A stretch of 64,000 nt of DNA from Shouchella lonarensis (GTDB taxonomy: Bacteria; Bacillota; Bacilli; Bacillales; Bacillaceae_D). The stretch is taken from the NCBI RefSeq assembly GCF_900096965.1, contig NZ_FMYM01000009.1:61953-125952 (forward strand). The letters run 5' to 3'. Position 1 is the stretch's first letter. Every line of letters starts with the position of its first letter. The notes under the pieces were generated by a model. The model searched no databases and was not told where the DNA came from. It saw only the letters and a program-made list of their open reading frames with translations. A program made the position numbers and the translations under genes. This document shows positions 52,301-61,673 of this stretch, in pieces.

Positions 52301-52615
52301 CCTACTCCGGAGATAAGAGATGAAAAATTGTCATTAGTAAAACCTAAAGACGATATAGAAAAAAAGCTTCTGGAAATTTGGGAAGATGTTTTAAATAAGG
52401 ATTCAATAGGTGTTACTCAAAACTTCTTTGAGGTTGGAGGACAATCTTTGAAAGCATTTCAAATTATTTCACGCGTGAAAAGTAATTTTAACACGGATAT
52501 AACTATTCAAGAAATATTCAACAATCCAACTGTGGAGGACATGGCAATGATTATTAAAAATAGTCAATCAAGTAATTGTCAAGTGACAATAGCGCGTTCG
52601 AGTAGAAGGATTTAA
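49337..52615 (+). CDS. Nonribosomal peptide synthetase 2: C-A-T
   Basis: The product has 1092 residues, 12 bases after NRPS 1 with GAGGTG upstream. The condensation motif is FHHIIADAWS (near residue 171), with Ala for the usual Gly. The adenylation domain is divergent: FFTSGSTGTPKG, LYGPSETT and GRLDDQLKINGVRVHLSEI in place of the usual QVKIRGxRIELGEIE. Its specificity residues read D-V-R-H-F-A-L-L-A, not assignable by me. The carrier domain has FFEVGGQSL near residue 1033. It should add the third residue of the peptide. Confidence 0.92.
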   Translation: MNRLGLLSDKKKELLKQKLGNRSSCNKRSNTIKRYGLRKSAVSFSQQRLWIMNKFESNNVLYNIPTAYRISEKLDIKILSRSLDYLISKHESLRTSFISIDNQLKQCVEGNLEMSIDYEQCCSKGSKIGEKINDVYKEESSFVFDLEKGPLFKVKLLHLNQDESVLYLTFHHIIADAWSIEIFINELLDNYIKLANDQQLDEKDLEIQYADYSVWQNEQIEKGVYDDQLVYWKDKLDHSPEILEFPLDKMMGKERSFEGCEVKKELNTELSLGLKKIAQENEMSLFMVITAAFKIMLNRYTDQEDIIIGTPIANRTRRETHDLIGCFLNTLALRTDLSGDPTFLELLYRLKKTILSAIENQDIPYEKVIEETQKNRTNNNSLFDIMINYVSQTSEGVYDQIGYEPIEFKDSKSKFLFTLYIEEKRDKLKFNIVYQRAYLTAETMNVFMNQFINILEQILNDQTKKVAEFRLVDGDSDKYIPDPTQTIATGPNDTLIELFEEQVKLNLHKVAIKHNEANKTYEDLSQDSARLANFLINKGVRKGEPVALYGERSYKAIVGMLGIFKAGAVLVNIDEELPRGRKELLISGSGVKKILDVNGNFIKADGMDVYLFEESQDKNLDEFIMERDVNGEDPSYIFFTSGSTGTPKGIVGDHKGVSHFLKWQKDTFGISAEDKGAQFTSLSFDVVIRDIFLPLISGATLVIPDQNKKNDLNYLFDWLKSEGITFFHTVPSVLEAWIAENRFQYYLGKLRWIFSAGEPLTEILINKSQGAFLGNYKFVNLYGPSETTLAKSYHVIDNTQEGVQPIGKPISDTQIFIMKGNRVCGVGEIGEIVIRTPYMTKGYLDKANNKDKFIENPFISMSKDMIYRTGDIGRVTSAGLLEIKGRLDDQLKINGVRVHLSEISSVIKQLKYVKNAVVIDGSKVLKTNTTYLIAYVVLENYKRDDELIHIEIKKKIAGLLPLSVIPEMIVEIDKIPLNSNGKVNIKALPTPEIRDEKLSLVKPKDDIEKKLLEIWEDVLNKDSIGVTQNFFEVGGQSLKAFQIISRVKSNFNTDITIQEIFNNPTVEDMAMIIKNSQSSNCQVTIARSSRRI

Positions 52616-52639
52616 CATAATAACAATGGGGTGATTTTT

Positions 52640-55600
52640 TTGAGTGAAAAAGTAATTAAGTTTCCAGCTTCTTTTCAGCAACAACGTATTTGGTTTCTAG
52701 AAAATATGGATAGTGGTGGTACGCCTTCTTATAATATGCCCCAGTTAATTAAGATAAACAAAGAGCTCAGTATTGAAAAGTTGGACTTTGCTTTGAAGCA
52801 ACTAGTTGACAGACATGAGATATTGAGGACGAGTTTTTCTTTAAAAAATGGGGAGTTACAACAACTTGTTAAAAAACAAGTAGAATCAAAGGTTTATTAT
52901 ATAGATTGCAGTATTGACACAGAATTATTTCAACAAACGCTACAGCAACTAGTAGAAGAATCTTTCAGTTTGTCGACGGGGCCTTTATTTAAAGTAGTTC
53001 TCATTAAAAATAATCACAAAGAGCATCACATGTTTATGAATATGCACCATATTATCTCAGATGGTTGGTCAATTGGAGTGTTCATGAACGAGTTATTTAG
53101 ACTTTATCAAGGTGAAACATTACCGGAATTATCTATTCAGTATGGTGATTATGCGGATTGGCAACGGAAACAAGTTACAAACGGGAAGTTTGATCTCCAA
53201 TTGGATTTTTGGAAGGGAAAGTTAAAGGGAGCTCCGGCATTGCTTGAACTACCCTATGATAAAACCCGTCCTTCTGTTCAAAGTTATAAAGGTGAAACAA
53301 TTAAATTTTCATTTTCTAAAGAAACGACCAGAGATATAAAAAGGATGTCCAGAGAAACAAAAGCGACCTCTTATATTACTCTATTAGCAATATTTAAAGT
53401 CATGATTCAGAAATATTCTCGTAGTAATGATATTGTAGTAGGCTCACCAATTGCAGGTAGAAATATTGAAGAAATAGAGAATCTGATAGGATTTTTTGCT
53501 AATACAGTTGTAACAAGAACAAAATTCCATGATGATATGACTTATAGGCAACTTGTTAGTACTGTGAGAGAGGAGGTTCTTTCAGTATATAGCAATCAAG
53601 ATCTACCTTTTGAAAAGATTGTAGAAGAGATAGCTCCTGAGCGCAATTTAAGTTACAATCCGTTATTTCAAGTGATGTTTACAATGCAAGATGCTTCTAA
53701 GCTAGAGCGCGCATTTGGAGATATTGAAATCCAGTATGTTCCGATTGTTTCTTCTTCTTCGAAGTTTGATCTGTCATTGTCAGCATTTGAAGATGAGTCA
53801 GAGACCCTGGGCTTTTTATTTGAATACTGTTCAGATATATATGAGGAAACGACAATAAACAGGATGATAAATCACTTTAAAACGTTATGTAAGGGGATTA
53901 TCAATCATCCTGATCAAAAACTATGTGAGTTACCAATCATAAATGAAGAAGAGTTGCAATGTATCGAAAGATGGAATAATACGAATTGGGACTTTCCTCA
54001 GATAAAAAGTTTACAATCATTAATAGAAGTATCTGCAATTAGAAACCAGAATAAAGTGGCTATAAAATTTCGTGATCGCACATTATCATACAATGAGCTG
54101 AATAAAAGATGTAATCGAATTGCATACTACTTAAGAATGGACAAAGGAGTAAAACCCAATCAATTAGTTGGAATCAGCGTTAATAGATCAATTGAGGCTA
54201 TTATCGCAAAAATAGCCATTTTGAAAGCTGGTGCTGCGTATGTGCCGATTGACCCAATGTATCCAATAGAAAGGAAAGAACATATTGTAAATGATGCAGA
54301 GCTCAATATGGTTATTATCGATAATGAAAGGAACAAGATTGATCATTTTCAGGGAGAGCATTTGGATATTAATGAGGTAGAAAAAGTAGCAACAACATAC
54401 CCACACAACAACCTGAGAAGCGTTAACAATTCCGAAGATATAGCTTATGTAATCTATACATCTGGCTCAACAGGCAAGCCAAAGGGCGTTCTGATACAAC
54501 ATCAAGCAGTTATTAATCATAACTTGTCAATCATAGAGAAGTTCAATCTGTGCCCTAATGAAAGAGTATTGCAATTCAGTTCCCTTAGCTTCGATATCTC
54601 AGTTGAAGAGATATTTCCGACGTTAATAAGCGGTGCGACGTTAGTAATGAGGACTGAGAACATCATTAATGATTATGATAATTTTTTATCATGGATTAAT
54701 AGGGAGGAAATTTCGATTCTGAATATACCTACAGCTTATTGGCGTGAGTGGGTAAACTTCTTAAGTCAATCGGATAAAAAAATTCATAATAATATCAATC
54801 TTATGGTTGTTGGAGGGGAACGCGTGTCCGCTGCAGCTTTAAAGGTTTGGAAAGGGATGTATCCCGATGTGAGGTGGATGAATGCATACGGTCCGACAGA
54901 GACTACAGTAACTGTCACAATTTTTGAAGCGGGAGCTTTTGTGGATAATAGGAACGTCCCCATTGGAGTACCTATAGGGAACATGAGAGCTTATATTGTT
55001 GACTCAAACAACTACTTACTCCCTCCTGGAGTTCCTGGAGAATTATTAATTGGTGGGGTAGGATTATCTAAAGGCTACTTAAATAGACCTGATTTAACGG
55101 AAGAGAAATTTATATATCCTAATTTTAATCAGGGGGAAAGGGTTTATAAAACAGGGGATTTAGCTCTCTTCAGGAGTGATGGAAATATTGAGTTTTTGGG
55201 CAGAATAGATGATCAGGTAAAAATTAGAGGATATAGAATAGAGCTAGGGGAAGTAGAGAATGTGTTAGAGGGCTTATGTAATGTGAAACAAGCTTATGTA
55301 ACTGTTCACCAGCAAGATAATAAAACAAGATTGATAGGATACGTTGTGTCTATAGAAGAAGAAGGTAAGATAAAAGAAAGATTAGCGGACATTTTACCTT
55401 CATATATGATTCCCTCACAGATCATAACATTAAAGTACCTACCAAAAAATGCGAACGGTAAAGTTGATAAGAACTTATTACCTTGTCCGCGTACAATGAG
55501 TGAAATTAAGAGTATTTTACCCCAAGGTGAAATAGAAACAAAGCTTGCTGAAATATGGTCAGATGTATTAGACGTTCCTAATGTGGGTGTAGAAGATAAC

Positions 55601-58450
55601 TTTTTTGAATTAGGTGGAGACTCGATCTTAAGTATCCAGATTATTTCTAAAGCTAGAGAGAAGGGAGTTGATTTAACTGCGAAAATGTTATTTAAACATC
55701 AGACAATCAGAGAAATGTCAGTTCATTTAGAATGTACAGATATAAATGAGGTTGACCAAGGGATCGTAAGTGGAGAGTTCCCGTTAATCCCTATACAATC
55801 ATGGTTTTTTAATTATACAAGGAATGAGCCTTCGCATTACAATCAGTCAGTGTTGTTAAAATTGCCTCCCTTTATTAGCGGTGGAGATATAAAGCAAATA
55901 GTTGATAAGTTGATAAGTCATCATGACGGATTGAGGATGATTTTTCCATTGGGGGATTATGAAGTAGCCAAGATTAATTCGAGCGTGAGTGCAGATATCG
56001 TAGAAGAGTATTATTCACATAAAGAATTAAATAGTGATGATACCTTTCCACAAGAAGTAAAGGATGTGATTGATAGGGTACAACAATCGTTAAACATTTT
56101 TGAAGGCCCAATGTTAAAGGCTGTTTTCCTTGGATTTCCTAATAAAAAGTTTTTATTTATCGTTATTCACCACTTAGTTGTGGATGGTGTTTCTTGGAGA
56201 GTGTTATTAGAAGATATTGATCAGTTGATCGGACAAATAAACAATAGGGAGATTTTACATCTCCCTAAGAAAACGACTTCGTTTAAAGAGTGGGCGCACA
56301 GGCTAAAGGAATACTCAATTATGCAGGATGTTATGGGTGAGTTATCTTACTGGGAAGACGTCGTTCTTACTAAAGAAGCTATTCCGAAAGATTATAGTAG
56401 TGAAGATAATACGGAGCTTTCTTTACGAAAACTATCTTTTTCTTTGGACAAGAGTAGCACTAATAGGCTTATAAGGGAGTTACCATCTGTTTTAGACACT
56501 AAGATAAGTGAAGTACTATTGGCTGCTTTTGCACATGCGTATAAAATTTGGAGCGATAGGTCCAGGCTAGTACTAGATTTAGAAGGGCACGGAAGAGAAG
56601 AGATCATAGATAATATTGATTTATCTCGTACAGTTGGTTGGTTCACTTCTATACACCCCGTATCCTTTGATATGAATCGAATATCTGATAGTCAGTTAGA
56701 TAACCTTAAATATGTTAAAAACATTCATCGATCAATACCGAATAATGGTATTGGATTTGGTCTTTTGAAGTACTTAAGTGGAGCAATTGCAAGTGAAGAT
56801 GATTCAAATAGAGAGATATGCTTCAATTACTTGGGGCAATTGGATCAAATCAATAAAGCGAAATATGTATCTTTGCATGATGGATACAAAGGTAAGGACA
56901 GAGGCAAAAACAATGTCAGAGATTATGTAATTGATGTGAATGTGTATGTTAAGTCCGGACAACTAAACATTATTTGGGATTACAGTGGTAATCATTACTC
57001 AGACAAATCGATCGAATCATGGGGTTTATTATACTTGGAGTCTATAAAAAGTATCATCTGTATAAGCGGAAACATGAAAACTAAAGTTAAAACTCCTGCT
57101 GACTATGAACTAGTTCAAGTAAACCAGAAAACGATAGATACATTGAATCACAGCGGGAATTTAAAAGACCTTTATCCAGTAACACCAATGCAAGAAGGAA
57201 TGATAAGGCATTCTTTGCGGTACAAAAATTCCATTTGTCATTTACAGCAATTCCATGTTAAAGTATTGCATAGTGTCAACATAGACGCATTCAGAAGAGC
57301 TTGGGAGTCGGTAGTGAGCAGACATGATATATTAAGAACATCATTCGGGGAAATAGGAGGAGCATGGACACAAATTGTACATGAGGAAGTAGATTTAAAG
57401 TTTCAATATGAAGATTGGGTTCATCTATCCTCTGAGGAAAGAAGTAAGGAATTAGAAAAACTAATGATAGACGATAGAAAAAATGCTTATAGTTTGGATG
57501 ATCCTTCTTTAATGAGAGTTTTTCTCTATAAAATTAATGACAAGGAATATAGACTCTTGTGGTCTTTTCATCAATTATTACTTGATGGTTGGTCGCTTTC
57601 AATTATTTTTAATGAGTTTTTAAATGTGTATCAATCATTGGTTGAGGGCACGGAAATAACTTTAGACAAACAAAGAAGTTTTAAACGTTATTTGAAGTGG
57701 CTTGATGAGTTAAAAAAACCAACAAGTGATGACTTGGAGAATCTTGTTCCTGGATCGAGTAGTAAATCCTTTACGAATGAAGATCTTTATGCTGAAAATA
57801 GCTACGAAGAGACGAGTATCACAATTACGAGGGAGATAAGAAGCGAAATCCAACACGTTTTGACAACAAATAAATTAACTCTAAACACGCTCATACAAGG
57901 ATTATGGGCAATTGTGATGAAGGAAGATAGCAAGTCAGAAGTTGTGATAGGGATTACAACATCAGGGAGACCAGAATCTTTAAGATATGTTAATGAGATT
58001 ACAGGGTTATGCATCAATACTTTACCACTGAGAGTAAACTTTGATGGCGATGTATTGCTCTTGTCTTGGTTAGAAGAGATACAGAAGAATAATCTTGATA
58101 TTAGAGAAGACGGTTATTTGTGTCAACAGCATATGTTAGGTGATTCACCATTCAAGTCAGTTGTATTGTTCCAAAACTTCCCCAGAAAACCAGAAAGTAG
58201 GTTGCGTTTTGACTTGGTGGAAGGTTTTGGTGTTAGTCCTTATCCGGTATCGATTGTAGTAAATCCAGGGGAAACGATGTCCATAAAATTGGTGTACAAT
58301 AAAAATCTTATTAAACGGGCTGAGGCTAGGAACTTATTAAATAAACTCGAGAATTTAATAAACGAATTTGCAACATTTTCCCGTGAAGAGCTTTCGATGA
58401 TGTTAAAGGTAAATCAACTAAAAAAATCTGATTTTTGTTATCTAGAGTGA
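52640..58450 (+). CDS. Nonribosomal peptide synthetase 3: C-A-T-E-C
   Basis: The product has 1936 residues from TTG 52640, which has GGGGTG at good distance; a GTG at 52631 overlaps that site. C: MHHIISDGWS near 136. A (about 450-960): YTSGSTGKPKG, specificity residues D-I-E-N-V-G-A-V-T, with Glu and Asn as in ornithine-type codes, so a basic residue is possible. T: FFELGGDSI, the form that precedes epimerases. E: HHLVVDGVSW and CFNYLGQLDQ, making the fourth residue D. The last C domain starts LYPVTPMQEGM near 1510, but its motif reads FHQLLLDGWS, with Gln for the catalytic second His. No A, T or TE domain follows. Confidence 0.92.
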   Translation: MSEKVIKFPASFQQQRIWFLENMDSGGTPSYNMPQLIKINKELSIEKLDFALKQLVDRHEILRTSFSLKNGELQQLVKKQVESKVYYIDCSIDTELFQQTLQQLVEESFSLSTGPLFKVVLIKNNHKEHHMFMNMHHIISDGWSIGVFMNELFRLYQGETLPELSIQYGDYADWQRKQVTNGKFDLQLDFWKGKLKGAPALLELPYDKTRPSVQSYKGETIKFSFSKETTRDIKRMSRETKATSYITLLAIFKVMIQKYSRSNDIVVGSPIAGRNIEEIENLIGFFANTVVTRTKFHDDMTYRQLVSTVREEVLSVYSNQDLPFEKIVEEIAPERNLSYNPLFQVMFTMQDASKLERAFGDIEIQYVPIVSSSSKFDLSLSAFEDESETLGFLFEYCSDIYEETTINRMINHFKTLCKGIINHPDQKLCELPIINEEELQCIERWNNTNWDFPQIKSLQSLIEVSAIRNQNKVAIKFRDRTLSYNELNKRCNRIAYYLRMDKGVKPNQLVGISVNRSIEAIIAKIAILKAGAAYVPIDPMYPIERKEHIVNDAELNMVIIDNERNKIDHFQGEHLDINEVEKVATTYPHNNLRSVNNSEDIAYVIYTSGSTGKPKGVLIQHQAVINHNLSIIEKFNLCPNERVLQFSSLSFDISVEEIFPTLISGATLVMRTENIINDYDNFLSWINREEISILNIPTAYWREWVNFLSQSDKKIHNNINLMVVGGERVSAAALKVWKGMYPDVRWMNAYGPTETTVTVTIFEAGAFVDNRNVPIGVPIGNMRAYIVDSNNYLLPPGVPGELLIGGVGLSKGYLNRPDLTEEKFIYPNFNQGERVYKTGDLALFRSDGNIEFLGRIDDQVKIRGYRIELGEVENVLEGLCNVKQAYVTVHQQDNKTRLIGYVVSIEEEGKIKERLADILPSYMIPSQIITLKYLPKNANGKVDKNLLPCPRTMSEIKSILPQGEIETKLAEIWSDVLDVPNVGVEDNFFELGGDSILSIQIISKAREKGVDLTAKMLFKHQTIREMSVHLECTDINEVDQGIVSGEFPLIPIQSWFFNYTRNEPSHYNQSVLLKLPPFISGGDIKQIVDKLISHHDGLRMIFPLGDYEVAKINSSVSADIVEEYYSHKELNSDDTFPQEVKDVIDRVQQSLNIFEGPMLKAVFLGFPNKKFLFIVIHHLVVDGVSWRVLLEDIDQLIGQINNREILHLPKKTTSFKEWAHRLKEYSIMQDVMGELSYWEDVVLTKEAIPKDYSSEDNTELSLRKLSFSLDKSSTNRLIRELPSVLDTKISEVLLAAFAHAYKIWSDRSRLVLDLEGHGREEIIDNIDLSRTVGWFTSIHPVSFDMNRISDSQLDNLKYVKNIHRSIPNNGIGFGLLKYLSGAIASEDDSNREICFNYLGQLDQINKAKYVSLHDGYKGKDRGKNNVRDYVIDVNVYVKSGQLNIIWDYSGNHYSDKSIESWGLLYLESIKSIICISGNMKTKVKTPADYELVQVNQKTIDTLNHSGNLKDLYPVTPMQEGMIRHSLRYKNSICHLQQFHVKVLHSVNIDAFRRAWESVVSRHDILRTSFGEIGGAWTQIVHEEVDLKFQYEDWVHLSSEERSKELEKLMIDDRKNAYSLDDPSLMRVFLYKINDKEYRLLWSFHQLLLDGWSLSIIFNEFLNVYQSLVEGTEITLDKQRSFKRYLKWLDELKKPTSDDLENLVPGSSSKSFTNEDLYAENSYEETSITITREIRSEIQHVLTTNKLTLNTLIQGLWAIVMKEDSKSEVVIGITTSGRPESLRYVNEITGLCINTLPLRVNFDGDVLLLSWLEEIQKNNLDIREDGYLCQQHMLGDSPFKSVVLFQNFPRKPESRLRFDLVEGFGVSPYPVSIVVNPGETMSIKLVYNKNLIKRAEARNLLNKLENLINEFATFSREELSMMLKVNQLKKSDFCYLE

Positions 58451-58470
58451 TTGATCTATACTTGGGACGT
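58446..58470 (+). repeat. 25-base repeat, copy 1, across the NRPS 3 stop codon
   Basis: AGTGATTGATCTATACTTGG plus GACGT matches 63854-63878 with two differences. The NRPS 3 stop TGA lies inside it. Confidence 0.75.
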
Positions 58471-58737
58471 AGTGGTTTGGATGGGCTACACTCAACTGGA
58501 CAATAATGATGAGGGAAGCGGACAGGAATTCAGTTTCAGAGGATATTTACCGAAAAACTAGGAAGCTCCAAACTAAGCGACTTTACATTGAGTTCGGGCA
58601 TGTTAGACTAGTTGGTATAGCCAATGCTTCATCATAGCTTGGCTCTTGGCGAGTGGAACGTGCCCGTAGAGGCTCGATGTCAAGTTGCGGCGGTCTCGCT
58701 CTCTCTCAAATCCTACCAGTTAAGGAGATGATTATGG

Positions 58738-59021
58738 ATGGAGAAACGTCCAAGAAGGCAGTTTACTGCTGAATTTAAGGCACAAATGGTTCAACTAATC
58801 GCAATGGGAAACCACGAGCAGAAATCGTTCAAGACTATGATCTCATGCCATCATCCCTAGATAAATGGATCAAACAAAGCAAGACATCAGGCTCCTTTAA
58901 AGCAAAGGATAATCGCAGCCCTGAAGAAACCGAGCTGATTGAGCTACGTAAGAGAAATAAGTATCTGGAGACGGAGAATGATATTTTAAAGCAAGCCGCG
59001 CTGATACTAGGACGCAAGTAG
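58738..59021 (+). pseudogene. IS150-group orfA, frameshifted
   Basis: MEKRPRRQFTAEFKAQMVQL opens the HTH protein, then the frame is lost near 58800 and resumes as GKPRAEIVQDYDLMPSSLDK and, after further residues, ELIELRKRNKYLETENDILK, the leucine-zipper part. A one-base change near 58802 explains it. Confidence 0.75.
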
Positions 59022-59023
59022 AT

Positions 59024-59760
59024 GTGATCAAACAAAATATCCACAAATACTCAGTGTCGGCAATGTGTCGCGTTCTACAACTCCCAAGAAGCACATACTA
59101 CTATGTGTCAAAAGAACGGCCAGCTGAAGATCCTATTACTGCTCGTATTGTCGATATTTTTCACGATAATCGCCGTACTTATGGTACAAGAAGGATGAAG
59201 GCCGCCCTACAAAAAGAAGGTATTCGAGTCTCTCGCCGTCGCATGGCACGAATGATGCGTGAACAGGGTTTGGTCTCCATTTATACAGTCGCCAACAGAA
59301 AAGAAAGTCATTGTCAGCGATTTAACCTATGTACGTGTGGCAAATCAGTTTCATTATATTTGCGTGCTGATCGATCTATTCAATCGTGAGATCATTGGGT
59401 CAAGTTGTGGGAACAAAAAAAACGCGAACCTTGTGGCAAAAGCATTTGCATCTGTCTCAGGTGATTTACGCAATCTACAATTATTCCATACAGACAGAGA
59501 ATCAGAATTTAAGAACAAACTGATCGATCAAACGCTTCGTATGTTTGGCGTCGAACGCTTTTTGAGCATGAAAGGATGCTAATGCCGTTGCAGAAGCTAC
59601 ATTCAAGACGGTCAAAACCGAATTTGTAAGGCAATACGTGTTTGAAACGCTAGATGACCTCGGTAAAGAGCTGCAAGATTATGTTCATTGATTTAACACA
59701 CGACGTTTACACAGTACTCTTGGATATAACAGTCTAATTGAGTATAAGCTAGCCCTTTAA
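59024..59760 (+). pseudogene. IS150-group orfB transposase, frameshifted and deleted
   Basis: The N-terminus (HKYSVSAMCRVLQLPRSTYY) leads to RTYGTRRMKAALQKEGIRVS. The catalytic part continues in another frame with VIVSDLTYVRVANQFHYICV and LFHTDRESEFKNKLIDQ, and the final Glu segment VAEATFKTVKTEF is in a third frame after TAA. About 60 residues before the first catalytic Asp appear deleted. It cannot make an active DDE transposase. Confidence 0.8.
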
Positions 59761-59851
59761 AAATTTGTCCAATTTAGTGTTCCCATTCCAGTTTTCCAAT
59801 GTTTAGGTTTATAGTTTATTTAAGTAGTAAATTATTGGAGGTGATTTCGTT

Positions 59852-61192
59852 ATGTTTTTGAGTGTGATAAAGGAAATGAAGATGTTTCTAATATTGTGGA
59901 TTGGGCAAGTGTTTTCAATAGTAGGGATAGGGATCACAAGTTTTGCATTAGGAGTATGGGTGTATATCGAAACTGGCTCGGTCACAGCGTATGCTTTAAT
60001 TGCTTTCTTCGCATTATTGCCGGATATTATCCTTTCACCTGTAGCAGGTGTTTTTGTTGATAGATGGAATAAACGAAAAGTTATGTTGATTTGTGATATT
60101 GCAGGAGCAGTTATCGCTTTCTCTTTAGTTACAATCGTATTTGTAGGACAGCTTGAGATTTGGTATATTTATTTAGCAGTTGGTATTAACTCAGTTTTTA
60201 AGGCGTTTCAATGGCTTGGATATTATTCTTCTGTCAGTCTATTGGTTCCCAAGCAGCATTTTGGGAGAGCGGGCGGTCTACTTCAAGCTGGTGAGACCTT
60301 CTCTAAACTTTTAGGTCCGCTTTTAGGCGCTGTTTTTTTAGAACTTTTAGGAGTAAAAGGTGTGTTAATATTAAATCTTGTTACGTATTCCGTTGCAGTA
60401 ATCAGTATTTTGATGGTGAAAATGTCAAAAGCAAAACCAGAAAGTACTCAGAACCTCAATTTTATACAAGAAATGAGGGATGGTTTTAAATATTTATTTG
60501 GGTTACGTGGTTTAGTATGGCTGCTAGTATTTTTCATGTGTGTGAATTTATCGGTGGGAACTTTGGAATCTTTAGTGACCCCTTTAGTTTTAGGGTTCTC
60601 TAATTCTCAATCTTTAGGGTACATTATGTCAGCATCAGGAGTTGGTATGTTGGGTGGAAGTATGCTGATTAGCTTTTGGGGAGGCCCTAAAAAAGGAAAA
60701 ATAAATATGATTGTGATATTTGGTGTCATTCAAGGATTGCTTGTAGTGTGGGTTGGATTGTTACCGAATCTATGGTCAATAGGGTTTGCGTTATTTGGTG
60801 CAATGTTTTGCGGATCTGTTATGGCAGGGTGTAGTCAGGCATTGTGGATTGCTACAGTATCCCCAGATATTCAAGGGCGTGTTTTTGCGATTAGAGGATC
60901 GGTAGCATGGTCTACCTTACCATTGGCATTTGTCATAACTGGTCCTCTATCTGACAACATATTCGAACCGTTATTTCGATCAGAAGATAATATTTTAGTC
61001 AATACAGTCGGGGCGATAATTGGTACTGGTGAAGGGAGAGGTGCTGCTTTTATTATTATTATGGCAGGTATCTTCATCATTTTGATAACAACTTTATTTT
61101 TATTTAACAAAAAGTTTAGAGGTATTGAGGGTCGATTACTAGACAAGACGATTGATTCAGCTGATAATAAGGAAGAGACTGTTGGTATATAG
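59852..61192 (+). CDS. MFS efflux transporter
   Basis: The product has 446 residues and about twelve membrane helices. VAGVFVDRWNKRKVMLICD is the loop 2-3 motif of the major facilitator superfamily. GGAGGTGATTTCG precedes the ATG. The closest type by eye is the macrolide-efflux-like group often found in NRPS clusters, so export of, or resistance to, the product is likely. It is flanked on both sides by IS remnants. Confidence 0.85.
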   Translation: MFLSVIKEMKMFLILWIGQVFSIVGIGITSFALGVWVYIETGSVTAYALIAFFALLPDIILSPVAGVFVDRWNKRKVMLICDIAGAVIAFSLVTIVFVGQLEIWYIYLAVGINSVFKAFQWLGYYSSVSLLVPKQHFGRAGGLLQAGETFSKLLGPLLGAVFLELLGVKGVLILNLVTYSVAVISILMVKMSKAKPESTQNLNFIQEMRDGFKYLFGLRGLVWLLVFFMCVNLSVGTLESLVTPLVLGFSNSQSLGYIMSASGVGMLGGSMLISFWGGPKKGKINMIVIFGVIQGLLVVWVGLLPNLWSIGFALFGAMFCGSVMAGCSQALWIATVSPDIQGRVFAIRGSVAWSTLPLAFVITGPLSDNIFEPLFRSEDNILVNTVGAIIGTGEGRGAAFIIIMAGIFIILITTLFLFNKKFRGIEGRLLDKTIDSADNKEETVGI

Positions 61193-61230
61193 AGAACAAA
61201 TGAGAATTTTTTAACGTGCACATTTCGCAT

Positions 61231-61637
61231 TGGATGGGTTACACTTAACTGGACAATAATGATGAGGGGGAGCGGGATAAGAATCCAGTTTTAGGGGATA
61301 TATACCGAAAGACTAGGAAGTTCCAAACTAAGCGACTTTACATTGAGGGCGGGCATGTTATCCTAGTTGGTGTAGTCAATGCTTCATCATTGCTTGGCTC
61401 TTGGCGAGAGAAACATGCCCGCGGAGGCTCAATGTCAAGTCGCGCCGGTCTCGCTCTCTCCTAAAACTATCAGTCATTTGGTATTGAGCGATCTTTAAGT
61501 ATGAAAGGATGCCGGGTGCAACGAGATTATGTTCACTGGTTTAACACACGACGTTACACAGCACACTTAGGTATAACAGCCCGATTGAGTATAAACAAGC
61601 CATTTAAAAATCTGTCCAATTTAGTGTTGCCATTCCA
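61231..61637 (+). mobile_element. Internally deleted relative of the IS3-family element
   Basis: The element is 407 bases long, with both ends conserved (TGGATGGGTTACACTTAACT and TGGAATGGCAACACTAAATT inverted) but only scraps of orfB between (ERSLSMKGC-like and HWFNTRR-like pieces). It resembles a non-autonomous, MITE-like derivative. No target duplication was found. Confidence 0.75.
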
Positions 61638-61673
61638 CCTATTCTAAGCTGTTATTTAGAGGAGAAAAAACTC

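Larger units (their letters stand above)
58478..59790 (+). mobile_element. IS3-family (IS150-group) element, inactivated
   Basis: The element is 1313 bases long. Ends TGGATGGGCTACACTCAACT and, inverted, TGGAATGGGAACACTAAATT are imperfect inverted repeats. GTT flanks both sides, a 3-base target duplication. orfA (58738-59021) and orfB (59024-59760) are both damaged. It lies 27 bases after NRPS 3, so it entered after the NRPS end had formed or alongside it. Confidence 0.85.

Noticed and set aside
61231..61637. Target-site duplication around the 407-base element
   Set aside because: The flanking triplets (CAT and CCT) differ.
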